Shown: positions 17,688 through 27,530, counted from the stretch's first letter. The stretch: 64,000 bases of DNA from Ruminococcaceae bacterium UBA6353 (GCA_002437905.1 DJRT01000014.1:64733-128732); one strand, 5' to 3'. The notes: a model not told the origin generated them from the letters alone. A program made the numbers and translations.

Positions 17688-18585
17688 GCGACCCGGCAGC
17701 ACGCGGGCGCTGCTGCGCGAGCAGTGGCCGATGCTGGTGATGATGCTGCCCTTTTTCCTGTTGTTCACGGTGATGACGGTCATCCCCATCATCTGCTCGC
17801 TGGTGCTCAGCCTGACCTCGTATGATACGCTCAACCCGACCTATTTTGTCGGCATTGACAACTATCTGCGGCTGTTTGTCAGCGACGCCTCCTTTCTGGT
17901 GGTGCTGAAAAACACGCTGGTGATCGTGCTGCTGACCGGGCCGGTGGGCTTCCTGCTGGCATTCCTGCTGGCGTGGCTGGTCAATGAGTTTTCCCCGATG
18001 ATGCGCACGCTGCTGTCCTTCATGTTCTATGCCCCGTCGCTGGCCGGCAATGCCTTCTTCGTGTGGAAGATCCTGTTCAGCGGCGACAGCTATGGCTACC
18101 TGAACAGCTTCCTGTTGAACCTGGGCATGATCACGGAGCCGGTGACCTGGCTGAGCGATGCCCGGTACCTGATGCCGATCATCGTGCTGGTGCAGCTGTG
18201 GCAGTGCATGGGTATTTCGTTCCTGTCCAATATTGCCGGTCTGCAGAATGTCAACCGCGACCTGTATGAGGCCGGCGCGATTGACGGTGTGCGCAACCGC
18301 TGGCAGGAGCTGTGGTACATCACGCTGCCCTCCATGCAGCACATGATCCTGTTCAGCGTGGTTATGCAGATCCAGAGCAGCTTTTCGGTCAGCGCGATCA
18401 CGACCGAGCTGGCCGGCTATCCCAGTGTGGGGCAGTCGGTGGATACCATTGTGTCCCACATGATCGATGTGGGCACGGTGCGGTATGAGATGGGATACGC
18501 CTCAGCAGTGGCTGTGGTGTTGTTTTTACTGATGGCAGGGACGCGGATCATCCTCGGCAAATTCCTGCAGATGATCGGAAGGTGA
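17674..18585 (+). CDS. Sugar ABC transporter permease, MalF type
   Basis: 303 residues with six predicted membrane spans. The EAA loop that contacts the ATPase is YEAGAIDGVRNRWQELWYI followed by TLPS. The start at 17674 (MPRIKRPGS) has GGAGGAGGGC upstream and overlaps the binding-protein gene. It should pair with the permease at 18596 to form one import channel. No ATPase gene is present in the locus, as is common for systems that share an MsiK/UgpC-type ATPase encoded elsewhere. Confidence 0.93.
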   Translation: MPRIKRPGSTRALLREQWPMLVMMLPFFLLFTVMTVIPIICSLVLSLTSYDTLNPTYFVGIDNYLRLFVSDASFLVVLKNTLVIVLLTGPVGFLLAFLLAWLVNEFSPMMRTLLSFMFYAPSLAGNAFFVWKILFSGDSYGYLNSFLLNLGMITEPVTWLSDARYLMPIIVLVQLWQCMGISFLSNIAGLQNVNRDLYEAGAIDGVRNRWQELWYITLPSMQHMILFSVVMQIQSSFSVSAITTELAGYPSVGQSVDTIVSHMIDVGTVRYEMGYASAVAVVLFLLMAGTRIILGKFLQMIGR

Positions 18586-18595
18586 CGGACGCGAC

Positions 18596-19507
18596 ATGAA
18601 AACTGCTACCCTACATAAGCTGCGGCGCCTGCGGCTGGGCCATGCGCCCGGCAGCCTGAGCAGCCGCCGCTTTACCCGCTCGCGCTTCGGCAACTTCCTG
18701 TGCCTGCTGGTGATCGTGCTGGCCGGCCTGTTTACCATGCTGCCGCTGATCTACGCGGTGGCGACTTCCTTTAAGCCGCTGGATGAGCTGCTGCTGTTTC
18801 CGCCGCGCTTTTTTGTGCGGCGTCCCACGATTGAAAACTACACAGCGCTGTCCGGGCTGCTGTCGGATCAGTTTATCCCCCTGGGACGGTATCTGTTTAA
18901 CAGCCTGTCCATCAGTGCCGTGACCACGGCGGTCTACATTCTGATCTCGGCTATGGCGGCCTTTGGCCTGTGCAAATCCCGGTTCCGCTTCTGCGGGCCG
19001 CTGTTCATGATCGTGCAGTTTGCACTGCTGTTTAACCCCTATACGCTGGCGGTGCCGCAGTATCTGATCCTGGCCCGCCTGCATGTGATCGATACCTATT
19101 GGGCCTACATACTGCCGCAGCTTTCGGCTACGCTGGGTGTTTTCCTGCTCAAGCAGTATATGGAGGGCGCCCTGCCGGACGCTCTGCTGGAGGCGGCGCG
19201 CATCGACGGCGCGGGGCTGTTCCGGGTGTTTTTCCAGATCGCCCTGCCGCTGGTGAAGCCGGCGCTGCTGACGCTGATGCTTTTCTGCTTCCGCGATTCC
19301 TGGGCGATGGTGCCGCAGGGCACCATCTTCCGCGAGCAGCTGAAAACGCTGCCGATGGTCATGTCCCAGATCGCCGCCGGCGGCATTGCCCGTTCCGGCA
19401 GCGCCATGGCGGTAACGGTCATTCTGATGATCCCGCCGGTGATCGTGTATCTGATCTCGCAGAGCAATGTGATCGAGTCGATGAGCAGTGTCGGCATTAA
19501 GGAATAA
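18596..19507 (+). CDS. Carbohydrate ABC transporter permease, MalG type
   Basis: 303 residues, six membrane spans after a basic N-terminus. EAA loop: LEAARIDGAGLFRVFFQI then ALPL. It forms the second half of the channel with the preceding gene, from which it is separated by 10 nt. The ribosome site is weak (GGAAGG about 12 nt upstream), so translation may be coupled to the upstream gene. Confidence 0.93.
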   Translation: MKTATLHKLRRLRLGHAPGSLSSRRFTRSRFGNFLCLLVIVLAGLFTMLPLIYAVATSFKPLDELLLFPPRFFVRRPTIENYTALSGLLSDQFIPLGRYLFNSLSISAVTTAVYILISAMAAFGLCKSRFRFCGPLFMIVQFALLFNPYTLAVPQYLILARLHVIDTYWAYILPQLSATLGVFLLKQYMEGALPDALLEAARIDGAGLFRVFFQIALPLVKPALLTLMLFCFRDSWAMVPQGTIFREQLKTLPMVMSQIAAGGIARSGSAMAVTVILMIPPVIVYLISQSNVIESMSSVGIKE

Positions 19508-19533
19508 GACAGCACCGTTGGGAGGATGGCAAG

Positions 19534-21648
19534 TTGAAACATTTGAAAAGGATCGTAGCGTTGGCAGCGGTGCTGTGCCTGCTGGCTGCACCGCTGACAG
19601 TGGCTGCGCAGTCAACCTACGGTGACATTCCGGTCGAAAGCTATACCTATTGGGAAAAGGTCGGCTCCGGCAGCCGCAAGGCGGTCTATTCGCAGCCGAT
19701 GTATCAGGTGAAGGCCATGGTGACGGCCGAAACGCTGGGCGTTGCGGACTTCAACAGCCTTTCGGCGGTGTGCACCGATACGCAGGGGAATATCTACCTG
19801 CTGGACGGGGCGGCATCGCGCCTGGTGATCACCGACAGCCAGTACACCGTTCTCCGGGAGCTGACGACGGTGGACGATAACGGCACGCCGCTGGACTTTA
19901 CCGGGGCGCGGGATGTGTATGTGCGTGCGGACGGCACGATCTACCTGTGTGATACGGACCACGCCCGTGTGCTGAAGTGCGACGCCGAGGGACGGCTGAC
20001 CGGCATGCTGACGCTGCCGGAGTCCACGCTGATCCCGGAGGGCTTCAATTACGCCCCCATTGCCGTGGCGGTGGACTCCGCCGGCTATGCCTATGTGCTG
20101 TGCGACGGCTCCTACTACGGCGCAATTCTCTATACCCCGGAGGAGACCTTCGGCGGCTTCTATGGCGCCAATAAGGTCCGCAAGACGGTGGTGCAGGCGT
20201 TTTCCACCATGCTCAGCCGGGTGTTTGTAAACAATGCGAAAAAATCCGTCAGCCAGAGCGAGCTGCCCTTCTGCTTTGTCGATATCAGCATCGACCGGGA
20301 GGATTTTGTCTATACCGCCACCGGCTATACCGATATTTCCGGTATGAAGGGGCAGGTGAAGAAGCTCAGCCCCGGCAACGGCACCAATATTCTGGATTCG
20401 GACAGCGTCAACTTTGCCGATGACGGCTCCAACTGGACCTTCCGTGTGGGTGAGCTGCTGCGGCAGGATATCACGGCGCTGACGGTGGATGACCAGGGCT
20501 TTATCTACTGCCTGGACAGCACCTATGGGCGCGTGTACCTGTATGACCAGGAGTGCCACCTGCTGTCCGCCTTTGGCGGCGGTATGGGCACCGGCACGCA
20601 GGAGGGCGTGTTCCAGAAGGCGGTCGGCCTGACCCTGAACGGCAGTGACTTGCTGGTCTGTGACGGTACAAAAAACGCGCTGACCGTGCTGGCGCTGACG
20701 CCGTTCGGCGAACAATTCAAGCAGGCGCGGGCGCTGACCATCGGCGGCAAGTACCTGGAGGCGAAGCCCCTGTGGCAGGAGGTGCTGCGGCAGGATAGCA
20801 ACTGCCAGCTGGCCTACAACGGCCTGGCCCGTGCCAGCCTGGCGGAGGAGGACTATGACGCGGCAATGGCCTATGCGCGCAAGGGCTATGACCGGGACAC
20901 CTATGACCTGGCCTTCAGCGAGGTGCGCACTGCCTTTATCAGCCGCAATTTCTCCTGGCTGCTGGCGCTGGCGATCCTGGTGATCGGCGGTCTGCTGGTG
21001 CTGATGGTGGTTTCCATGCGCCGCCAGTTCAATCTGATCAAAAATCCCCGGCTGCGTCTGCTGTTCCATATGCTGGCTCACCCGTTTGACGCATTCGGCA
21101 CAATCAAGGATAAAAAGCAGGGCTCGGTGCTGATCGGTACGGTGCTGCTGGTGCTCTATTATATCGGCACCGTGCTGTCGGATCTGTGCGGTGGCTTCTC
21201 CTTCACCTATGTGGATCTGGCCAGCTACAATTCCCTGTTCGTGTTCCTGCGCAGCGTCGGCGTGGTGCTGCTGTGGGTCATCTGCAATAAGGCAGTGACG
21301 GCGCTGATGGACGGCAAGGGCACCGGCAAGGAGATCTATATCGTCACCACCTACAGTCTGGTGCCGATGATCCTTTCCCGCTTTGTATATCTCGCCCTGT
21401 CCAATGCCCTGCGCTCGGACGAGGCGGAATTCCTGAATATCTTCTGCGGTGTGATGCTGGTGTGGACGCTGCTGCTGATCGTGGTCGGCACCATCCGCAT
21501 CCACGATTACGGCATGGGCAAATTCCTCGGCACCACGGTGCTGAGCGTCGCCGGCATGGCGATCGTGCTGTTCCTGCTGATTATGGTGTTCATCCTCTCC
21601 CAGCAGTTTATCGGCTTTTTGACGACGCTGTTTTTGGAGATCGTGTAA
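19534..21648 (+). CDS. NHL-repeat / TPR / YIP1-domain membrane protein
   Basis: 704 residues from a TTG start (GGGAGG 9 nt upstream; the ATG just before is closed by a stop within four codons). A signal peptide precedes an NHL-type beta-propeller-like region (about 70-390, blocks such as TDTQGNIYLLDGAASRLVI). A TPR-like segment follows (about 400-460, GKYLEAKPLWQEVLRQD). A membrane span near 475 and a YIP1-type multi-span domain (about 510-700) close the protein. I recall similar proteins beside DUF5696 and ABC genes in Paenibacillus. Role unknown; an extracellular propeller joined to a membrane domain suggests an accessory of transport or sensing. Confidence 0.85.
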   Translation: MKHLKRIVALAAVLCLLAAPLTVAAQSTYGDIPVESYTYWEKVGSGSRKAVYSQPMYQVKAMVTAETLGVADFNSLSAVCTDTQGNIYLLDGAASRLVITDSQYTVLRELTTVDDNGTPLDFTGARDVYVRADGTIYLCDTDHARVLKCDAEGRLTGMLTLPESTLIPEGFNYAPIAVAVDSAGYAYVLCDGSYYGAILYTPEETFGGFYGANKVRKTVVQAFSTMLSRVFVNNAKKSVSQSELPFCFVDISIDREDFVYTATGYTDISGMKGQVKKLSPGNGTNILDSDSVNFADDGSNWTFRVGELLRQDITALTVDDQGFIYCLDSTYGRVYLYDQECHLLSAFGGGMGTGTQEGVFQKAVGLTLNGSDLLVCDGTKNALTVLALTPFGEQFKQARALTIGGKYLEAKPLWQEVLRQDSNCQLAYNGLARASLAEEDYDAAMAYARKGYDRDTYDLAFSEVRTAFISRNFSWLLALAILVIGGLLVLMVVSMRRQFNLIKNPRLRLLFHMLAHPFDAFGTIKDKKQGSVLIGTVLLVLYYIGTVLSDLCGGFSFTYVDLASYNSLFVFLRSVGVVLLWVICNKAVTALMDGKGTGKEIYIVTTYSLVPMILSRFVYLALSNALRSDEAEFLNIFCGVMLVWTLLLIVVGTIRIHDYGMGKFLGTTVLSVAGMAIVLFLLIMVFILSQQFIGFLTTLFLEIV

Positions 21649-23924
21649 TGGCGCATGGTAGACGAGGAGGTCTGGTTGCTCTGAAAAAGATACGAATTGT
21701 GGCGGCGGTGGCCGCCGGCTGCCTGCTGCTGACCGGCCTGACGGGCTGCAGCGCACAGCCGACCGGTATCCGGCCGGCCGCGTTTGACACCACGGCTGTG
21801 TCGCAGGCTCCGGAGGGCGGCATCGTGGCGGAAAACAGCCGCTACCGGCTGGAGTGGGACGACGCCAAAAAGACGGTCGCCCTGACGGATATACAGCGCG
21901 GTACGCGCTTTTCCACCGATCCTGCGGCCTCGGCCGAGCCGGAATATGACGAGCTTGGTATGCCGGTGAAGAGCAATCCGCTGCTCTCCTCGGCACTGCA
22001 GCTGAAATACATTGACGCCGTTTCCGGCCATGAGGTATCCGCCAACTCCTATAATGGGGCGGTGCGCAATGGCCGTGTGCTGGCGACCACGCTGGAGGAC
22101 GGCCTGCTGGTGACCTACTATTTTGATGAGATCCAGGTGGCCGTGCCGGTGGAGTACCGCCTGCGGGAGACCGGGCTGGCGGTGACGGTGCGCACCAAGC
22201 AGCTGCAGGAGGGCGAGAACCGCGTCACTGAGCTGTCCCTGCTGCCCTTTATGTGTGCGGTGGAGAACACGGCGCAGGATGCCTATCTGTTCCTGCCCTC
22301 CGGCTCCGGCGCGCTGGTGTATCCCAAGACCCTGTCGGCTACCGGCGTCAGCTACCGCCAGTCGATCTACGGCGATGACCCGATGATCGAAGTGTTCGAT
22401 TCGCCCTCTGTGGAGGCGCCGGTGCGGCTGCCGGTCTACGGCGCGAAAAACGGCGATACCGCCCTGTGCGCAGTCGTGGAGGAGGGCGCTGAGTCCGCGA
22501 TGCTGGACGCCCTGATCGGCGGCAGCTCCTACCGCTATTCCGCGGCGTATGCCACACTGCGGCTGCGCGGCTATGCCAACCTGCGCGTGAAGGCGTACAC
22601 CGGCAATATCATCCAAAGCGATTACTATACCGAGGATATCGTGGACACCACCCTGACGGTCGCCTACACGCCTCTGTATGATGCACAGGCGGATTACATC
22701 GGCATGGCGGGTGTCTACCGCAGCTATCTGCAGACGGCCGGCCTGCTGACCGGGACGGACAGCGCGGCGGCCCCCTATACGCTGTATATCTACGGCGGCC
22801 TGATGAGCAAGCAGTCCTTCCTCGGTATCCCGCACAGCACCATGACCGTGCTGACGGATACCAAACAGGCCGAAACCATGCTGCGTGAGCTGAGCGAGGC
22901 TACCGGGCAGCAGCCGGCCGTGTATCTGAAGGGCTTCGGCGGCACCGGACTGACCACCGGCAAGCTGGCCGGCGGCTATACGGTAAACAGCCGGCTGGGC
23001 GGTGTGAAGGGCCTGAACACCCTGTCGGCCTACTGCCGGGAAAGCAGCATCCCGCTGTATTTCAATGTGGATCTGCTGCGCTTCAGAAAGAGCAGCGGCG
23101 GCTGGAATAAGCTGACCAGCTCGGCGCAGGCAGCCAATATGAAGAATTACTACCCGGTGCGGTACTATGTTTCCCTGCGCAGCAAGAATACAGGCACCAA
23201 GTACGCGCTGCTGACCCGCGAGAAGCTGGCGGATGCCACGGCGCGCCTGCTGAAGAAGACCGCCGGCTGGCAGGTGGAGGGTCTGGCCTTTGATACGCTG
23301 GCCGATACCGCCTATTCGGATTACGGCACCGGCTACTACTGCCAGCAGGGCATGGCGCAGACCGTGACCGATGCCCTGGCCGCCGTGCAGAATAGCGGCC
23401 GCCGGGTGGCCGTGAGTGAGGCCAACGGGTACGCCGCCGCGGCAGCGGAGCAGGTGTTCAATGTGCCGCTCAGCTCGGCCAAATACGATGTTTTTGATGA
23501 GGATGTGCCGTTCTATGCGGCCGTCTTTAAGGGGCACACCGCCCTGTCCACCCCCGCGATCGACCTGGCCACCCGCCCGCAGGATGCCCTGCTGGCGGCT
23601 ATGGAGGCCGGCTGTGCGCCGACCTGGTCGCTGATGTACCGGTACGATACCGCCGTGCTGAACTGCACCACGGCGGAGCTGCACGCCGGCGTCTATGCGG
23701 AGTGGAAGGATGCGATCGTGCAGACGGTCAAGGAGGTCGCACCGTTCTACACCGCCATTGCCGGAGCCGAGATCACGGCGCACCGGCTGCTGGAGGGCGG
23801 CGTGCGGGTGACCGAATTCAGTAACGGTGTGCAGGTGGCGGTCAACCGCAGCGATACGGCGCAGCCGTCGCCGCTGGGTACCGTGGAGGCCTGGAGCTAT
23901 CGGATCGGAGGGATCACCGGATGA
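21648..23924 (+). CDS. DUF5696-type lipoprotein
   Basis: About 758 residues. The ATG at 21648 overlaps the previous stop (TAATG) and has GGAG 8 nt upstream. A second option is a rare CTG at 21681, 10 nt after a perfect AGGAGG, which would give a more typical signal peptide starting KKIRIVAAVAAGCLLLTG. The lipobox is LTGC (Cys34 from the ATG). The mature part has a beta-rich N-terminal half and a TIM-barrel-like C-terminal half (for example VYLKGFGGTGLTTGKLAGG, LYFNVDLLRF, VAVSEANGY), as in DUF5696 proteins related to glycoside hydrolases. Catalytic residues cannot be assigned. It sits between two permease pairs. Confidence 0.82.
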   Translation: MAHGRRGGLVALKKIRIVAAVAAGCLLLTGLTGCSAQPTGIRPAAFDTTAVSQAPEGGIVAENSRYRLEWDDAKKTVALTDIQRGTRFSTDPAASAEPEYDELGMPVKSNPLLSSALQLKYIDAVSGHEVSANSYNGAVRNGRVLATTLEDGLLVTYYFDEIQVAVPVEYRLRETGLAVTVRTKQLQEGENRVTELSLLPFMCAVENTAQDAYLFLPSGSGALVYPKTLSATGVSYRQSIYGDDPMIEVFDSPSVEAPVRLPVYGAKNGDTALCAVVEEGAESAMLDALIGGSSYRYSAAYATLRLRGYANLRVKAYTGNIIQSDYYTEDIVDTTLTVAYTPLYDAQADYIGMAGVYRSYLQTAGLLTGTDSAAAPYTLYIYGGLMSKQSFLGIPHSTMTVLTDTKQAETMLRELSEATGQQPAVYLKGFGGTGLTTGKLAGGYTVNSRLGGVKGLNTLSAYCRESSIPLYFNVDLLRFRKSSGGWNKLTSSAQAANMKNYYPVRYYVSLRSKNTGTKYALLTREKLADATARLLKKTAGWQVEGLAFDTLADTAYSDYGTGYYCQQGMAQTVTDALAAVQNSGRRVAVSEANGYAAAAAEQVFNVPLSSAKYDVFDEDVPFYAAVFKGHTALSTPAIDLATRPQDALLAAMEAGCAPTWSLMYRYDTAVLNCTTAELHAGVYAEWKDAIVQTVKEVAPFYTAIAGAEITAHRLLEGGVRVTEFSNGVQVAVNRSDTAQPSPLGTVEAWSYRIGGITG

Positions 23925-24808
23925 AAAAGAAGAAGCTGCGCGGCATTGATTCGCTGAAAAGCCGCTACGGGCTGATGTTCGTCTCCATCTGGGTGGTCGG
24001 CTTTGTGCTGTTTTTCCTTGTACCGCTGTGCCAGTCCTTTACCTACGCGTTCTGCGATGTGGTGTTTGGCAGCGACAAGGGCGGCAATACCTTTGTGGGA
24101 ATCAAGCACTTCCGCACGCTGCTGCTGGAGGACCCCAGCTATACCGATAACCTGCGCTCGGCGGTCAGCTCCATGCTGTACTCGCTGCCGCTGATCCTGA
24201 TTGTCAGCCTGGTGCTGGCACTGATCCTCAACCAGAAATTCCGCGGCCGTCTGTTCTTCCGGGCAGTGTATTTTCTGCCGGTCATCATCGCCTCCGGCGT
24301 GGTGATGCAGCTGATCAGCGGCCAGCTTAATTCCTCCGATCAGCTGTCCTCCTCCGTCACGGAGAATATGTTTTCCGTTGCGGATATCATGAATGTGCTG
24401 AACCTGCCGACGGCAGTGGCCACCTATGTGCAGAAGATCATCAGCAGCATTTTCTCGCTGCTGTGGCAGTGCGGTATCCAGATCGTGCTGTTTATCGCCG
24501 GCCTGCAGTCCATCCCGTCCAGCCTGTATGAGGCCAGCCGGGTGGAGGGCGCCTCCCGGTGGGAGGATTTCTGGTTCATCACCTTCCCCATGCTTTCGCG
24601 CGTGACGCTGCTGGTGGGGGTGTTCACCATGATCGAGCTGTTCACCGCCACCACCAGTCCGGTCATCCGGACGGCGTACTCCAAGATGGGCGTGGGTATC
24701 TATGATGTATCCTCGGCCATGCTGTGGATGTACTTTGCGGTGGTCGGCGCGGTAATGGGTCTTGTGATCCTGCTGTATACGCGGCTGCTGATGAAGCGGT
24801 GGGAATGA
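23921..24808 (+). CDS. Sugar ABC transporter permease, second system
   Basis: 295 residues, six membrane spans. Its ATG overlaps the previous stop as ATGA, so it is translationally coupled to the DUF5696 gene. EAA loop: YEASRVEGASRWEDFWFIT followed by FPML. A periplasmic-side insert around 120-165 (SSDQLSSSVTENMFSVADI) is longer than in the first system. It partners with the permease at 24819 and the binding protein at 25970. Confidence 0.92.
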   Translation: MKKKKLRGIDSLKSRYGLMFVSIWVVGFVLFFLVPLCQSFTYAFCDVVFGSDKGGNTFVGIKHFRTLLLEDPSYTDNLRSAVSSMLYSLPLILIVSLVLALILNQKFRGRLFFRAVYFLPVIIASGVVMQLISGQLNSSDQLSSSVTENMFSVADIMNVLNLPTAVATYVQKIISSIFSLLWQCGIQIVLFIAGLQSIPSSLYEASRVEGASRWEDFWFITFPMLSRVTLLVGVFTMIELFTATTSPVIRTAYSKMGVGIYDVSSAMLWMYFAVVGAVMGLVILLYTRLLMKRWE

Positions 24809-24818
24809 GAGGTGTGCC

Positions 24819-25796
24819 ATGAACGATAAAAAACTCGGCGGCGGACTTTCCGCCTGCCCAAAGGCGGCACGCAAAACGGCCGATGTCGTGGTCGCCGTGG
24901 TGCGGTGGTTCATCCTGCTGGCCATCGGCTATATTGTCATCTATCCGCTGTTTTATATGATCACCTCCTCCCTGAGCTCCCGCAGCTCGCTGCTGGATCC
25001 CACCAGCGTGTGGATCCCGAAGGAGCTGACGCTGGATAACTTCAAATTCATGTGGGAGGTCATGGACTACGGCAAGGCATTCCTGTCCACCGTGCGGGTG
25101 GAACTGGTCAGTGCGCTGATCGAGGTGCTGACCTGTGCCATCGTCGCCTATGGCTTTGCCCGCTTCCGCTTTCCCGGCAAGCGGCTGATGACCGCGGCGC
25201 TGTTCCTTACCATTCTGATCCCGGCGCCGATGATTATTATTCCGCTGATGATCAACTTTTCCCACCTGGATCTGTTCGGCATCCTGTCGCTGGTCAAGAC
25301 GCTGGGAGGCCCGGATCTGCGGCTGGATCTGCTGGGCACGCCGTGGACCTTCTGGCTGCCCTCGCTGTTCGCCAACGGCCTGCGTGCCGGCATCATGATC
25401 TACATATACATCCAGTTTTTCAAGGGCCTGCCCGGTGAGCTGGAGGAGGCTGCCTGGATGGACGGCGCCGGCCCCATCCGCACCTTCTTCTCCATCGCGG
25501 TGCCCTCCTCCAGCGTGGTTATTCTCACGGTCACGGTGTTCTCCATCATCTGGCACTGGAACGATTCCTTCCTGGCCACCATGTACATGGATACCGACTA
25601 TCCCCTGAGCGTGACCATGAGCAAGCTGGTGGAACTGCTGACCTACAAGAATGTCTACCTGTCTCCGGACCGGCCGGAGGGACTGGCCTATATCATGGCC
25701 GCCTGCCTGATGTTCATTCTGCCGCCGCTGGTATTCTACCTGATCGTGCAGCACTGGTTTGTGGAGAGCATCGACCGGGTGGGTATCACCGGCTAA
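24819..25796 (+). CDS. Carbohydrate ABC transporter permease, second system
   Basis: 325 residues, six membrane spans. EAA loop: EEAAWMDGAGPIRTFFSIA then VPSS. GAGAGGTG lies before the ATG, 10 nt after the preceding gene. The C-terminus VESIDRVGITG resembles the ends of MalG-type permeases. Again no ATPase is linked. Confidence 0.93.
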   Translation: MNDKKLGGGLSACPKAARKTADVVVAVVRWFILLAIGYIVIYPLFYMITSSLSSRSSLLDPTSVWIPKELTLDNFKFMWEVMDYGKAFLSTVRVELVSALIEVLTCAIVAYGFARFRFPGKRLMTAALFLTILIPAPMIIIPLMINFSHLDLFGILSLVKTLGGPDLRLDLLGTPWTFWLPSLFANGLRAGIMIYIYIQFFKGLPGELEEAAWMDGAGPIRTFFSIAVPSSSVVILTVTVFSIIWHWNDSFLATMYMDTDYPLSVTMSKLVELLTYKNVYLSPDRPEGLAYIMAACLMFILPPLVFYLIVQHWFVESIDRVGITG

Positions 25797-25969
25797 GCCG
25801 GCAGCAAGAGAGCCTTTTCCCCTGCGGCGGGCGCCCTGCATACGGGCGCTGTGGCCGCATTGCATAGCGAAAAAAGACGAAAAGCGCGTTTAGAGGAAAG
25901 AGGAGGTGGCGCAGCCCTACAATGTGTCCACGCAAATACCCCATAACACACAGAAAGGATGGAACAAGT

Positions 25970-27421
25970 ATGAACGGCAAGACTTTTGTAAAGCTGCTGG
26001 CACTGCTGTGCGTTTTTGTGATGCTGCTGACGGTCACCACCGCCTGCGGCAAGGGCAAAAACGAGAGTGACGAATACAGCGTTATCTGGGAGGAGGTCAG
26101 CGGCGACGGAACCTCCACCGGTGAAAGCAATGCTCCCGGCGGCCAGGATACCTCCGACGGCCAGGGTGGCAGCCAGGGCGGCAGCCACGGCAATACCAGC
26201 GGCGGCCAGGCCAACACCAGCGGTGGGAAGAACAACACCAGCGGCTCCGGCACCAGCACCAGCGTGGATGCCAGCAAGTACCGCGGCACCGTGGTGAAGT
26301 ACGCCACCTGGAAGGATCCCAAGCTGAATGAGGACGGCAGCGTGGTGGAGGCCTTCCAGAAGCGCTACGGCATCACCGTGCAGGTGGTCAGCGTGCCGCA
26401 GGGCGGCTATATCCAGAAGATCATGGGTTACATCGCCTCCGGCGATGCCCCGGATGTGTACATTGATACCGCCGAATGGCCGGCTACCCTCGGCATTGCC
26501 GCGCCGATCACCGACGCGCAGATCGATATGTCCGACCCCATCTGGGATCAGGCTACCTTCAAGACCACGACCATCAACGGCAAGGTCTACGGCTGCAATA
26601 CCCTCGGCAATGTGTGGTCGGAGGCGGACTGCGTCTTCTTCAACAAGAAGCTGATGGAGGACAACAATATCACCACCCCCGCCGAGTACTATGCCGCGGG
26701 CAAGTGGGATCTGGACGCCATGGAGAAGTGCCTGCGGGATGTGAAGAACGCCGGCTACAAGGGCGGCTTCACGCGGCCGGAGTCCCTGGCGGCCTGCTAC
26801 GACGGCGACTGGGTGAAGATGCAGGACGGCAAGATGGTGAACAACAGCGGCAGCTCCATGCTGACCAATGTGTACAAGCGCATTGCCAAGTGGTATGAGG
26901 AGGGCCTGCTGGTAACGGCGGACAGCTACTTCAATGACGGCAATGTGGGCCTGTGCATCGACCCCGCATTCGGCCTCAAGCGCACCGGCACCTTCGCCAA
27001 GATGAACCAGGACTATGTCGGCTATACCTTCATGCCCGATTATGACAAGAACACCAAAGCACAGCCCTGCGGCATCGACCGCTTCTACGGCGTGTGCAAG
27101 AAGGCGCCCAACCCGGTGGCGGCCGGCATCTTCCTGCGCTATTACCTCGATTCCGCCAACTATGACCTGAACAAGACCTTCATCTCCACCGATGCCGCCA
27201 CCTTCTTCTTCAAGGTGACCAGCGCCGCCGTGGAAAAGAAGAACATCTACTACATGAACGGTGTGGCGGATGTGGTCGGTACCTTTACCTGGTTCAAGTA
27301 TTGCGATATGCCCTATAGCTACTCCTCGCAGCAGATCGGCACGGCTATCCAGGCCGAGAACAATGTGATCGAGGGCTACTGCAAGACGGTGAACGAGTAC
27401 ATCAAGACCCAGACCCAATAA
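25970..27421 (+). CDS. ABC solute-binding lipoprotein, second system
   Basis: 483 residues. Signal peptide with Cys26 (TVTTAC, an imperfect lipobox), then a Gly/Ser/Asn/Thr/Gln-rich flexible linker (about 45-100), then a family-1-type binding domain starting VVKYATWKDPKLNEDGSVVE. The domain includes YIASGDAPDVYIDTAEWPA and a typical ligand-pocket stretch VWSEADCVFFNKKLM. The start at 25970 follows AAAGGA; the longer frame from 25922 would put 16 polar residues before the signal peptide. It lies 173 bp after the permeases, in a gap without a clear promoter. Confidence 0.93.
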   Translation: MNGKTFVKLLALLCVFVMLLTVTTACGKGKNESDEYSVIWEEVSGDGTSTGESNAPGGQDTSDGQGGSQGGSHGNTSGGQANTSGGKNNTSGSGTSTSVDASKYRGTVVKYATWKDPKLNEDGSVVEAFQKRYGITVQVVSVPQGGYIQKIMGYIASGDAPDVYIDTAEWPATLGIAAPITDAQIDMSDPIWDQATFKTTTINGKVYGCNTLGNVWSEADCVFFNKKLMEDNNITTPAEYYAAGKWDLDAMEKCLRDVKNAGYKGGFTRPESLAACYDGDWVKMQDGKMVNNSGSSMLTNVYKRIAKWYEEGLLVTADSYFNDGNVGLCIDPAFGLKRTGTFAKMNQDYVGYTFMPDYDKNTKAQPCGIDRFYGVCKKAPNPVAAGIFLRYYLDSANYDLNKTFISTDAATFFFKVTSAAVEKKNIYYMNGVADVVGTFTWFKYCDMPYSYSSQQIGTAIQAENNVIEGYCKTVNEYIKTQTQ

Positions 27422-27441
27422 GGGTACGGACGGATGAGCAG

Positions 27442-27480
27442 AACCCCGGACAGCCCCGCCAGCCGGGGCGGTCCGGGTTT
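27442..27480 (+). terminator. GC-rich hairpin between binding protein and surface protein
   Basis: AACCCCGGAC near 27442-27451 pairs imperfectly with GTCCGGGTT (27471-27479), enclosing GCCCCG (27453-27458) and CGGGGC (27464-27469). Only a short T-run follows, so it may attenuate or protect the upstream mRNA rather than fully terminate. Confidence 0.5.
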
Positions 27481-27530
27481 ACCCCCAAGCAGGACCCAAA
27501 GACCAAAATGAAGAAAGGTGGAAAGAAACA

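Noticed and set aside
19612..21996. 794-codon minus-strand open frame opposite the YIP1-type gene
   Set aside because: Its Gln/His/Arg-rich translation is typical of antisense frames and it covers two real genes without a ribosome site.
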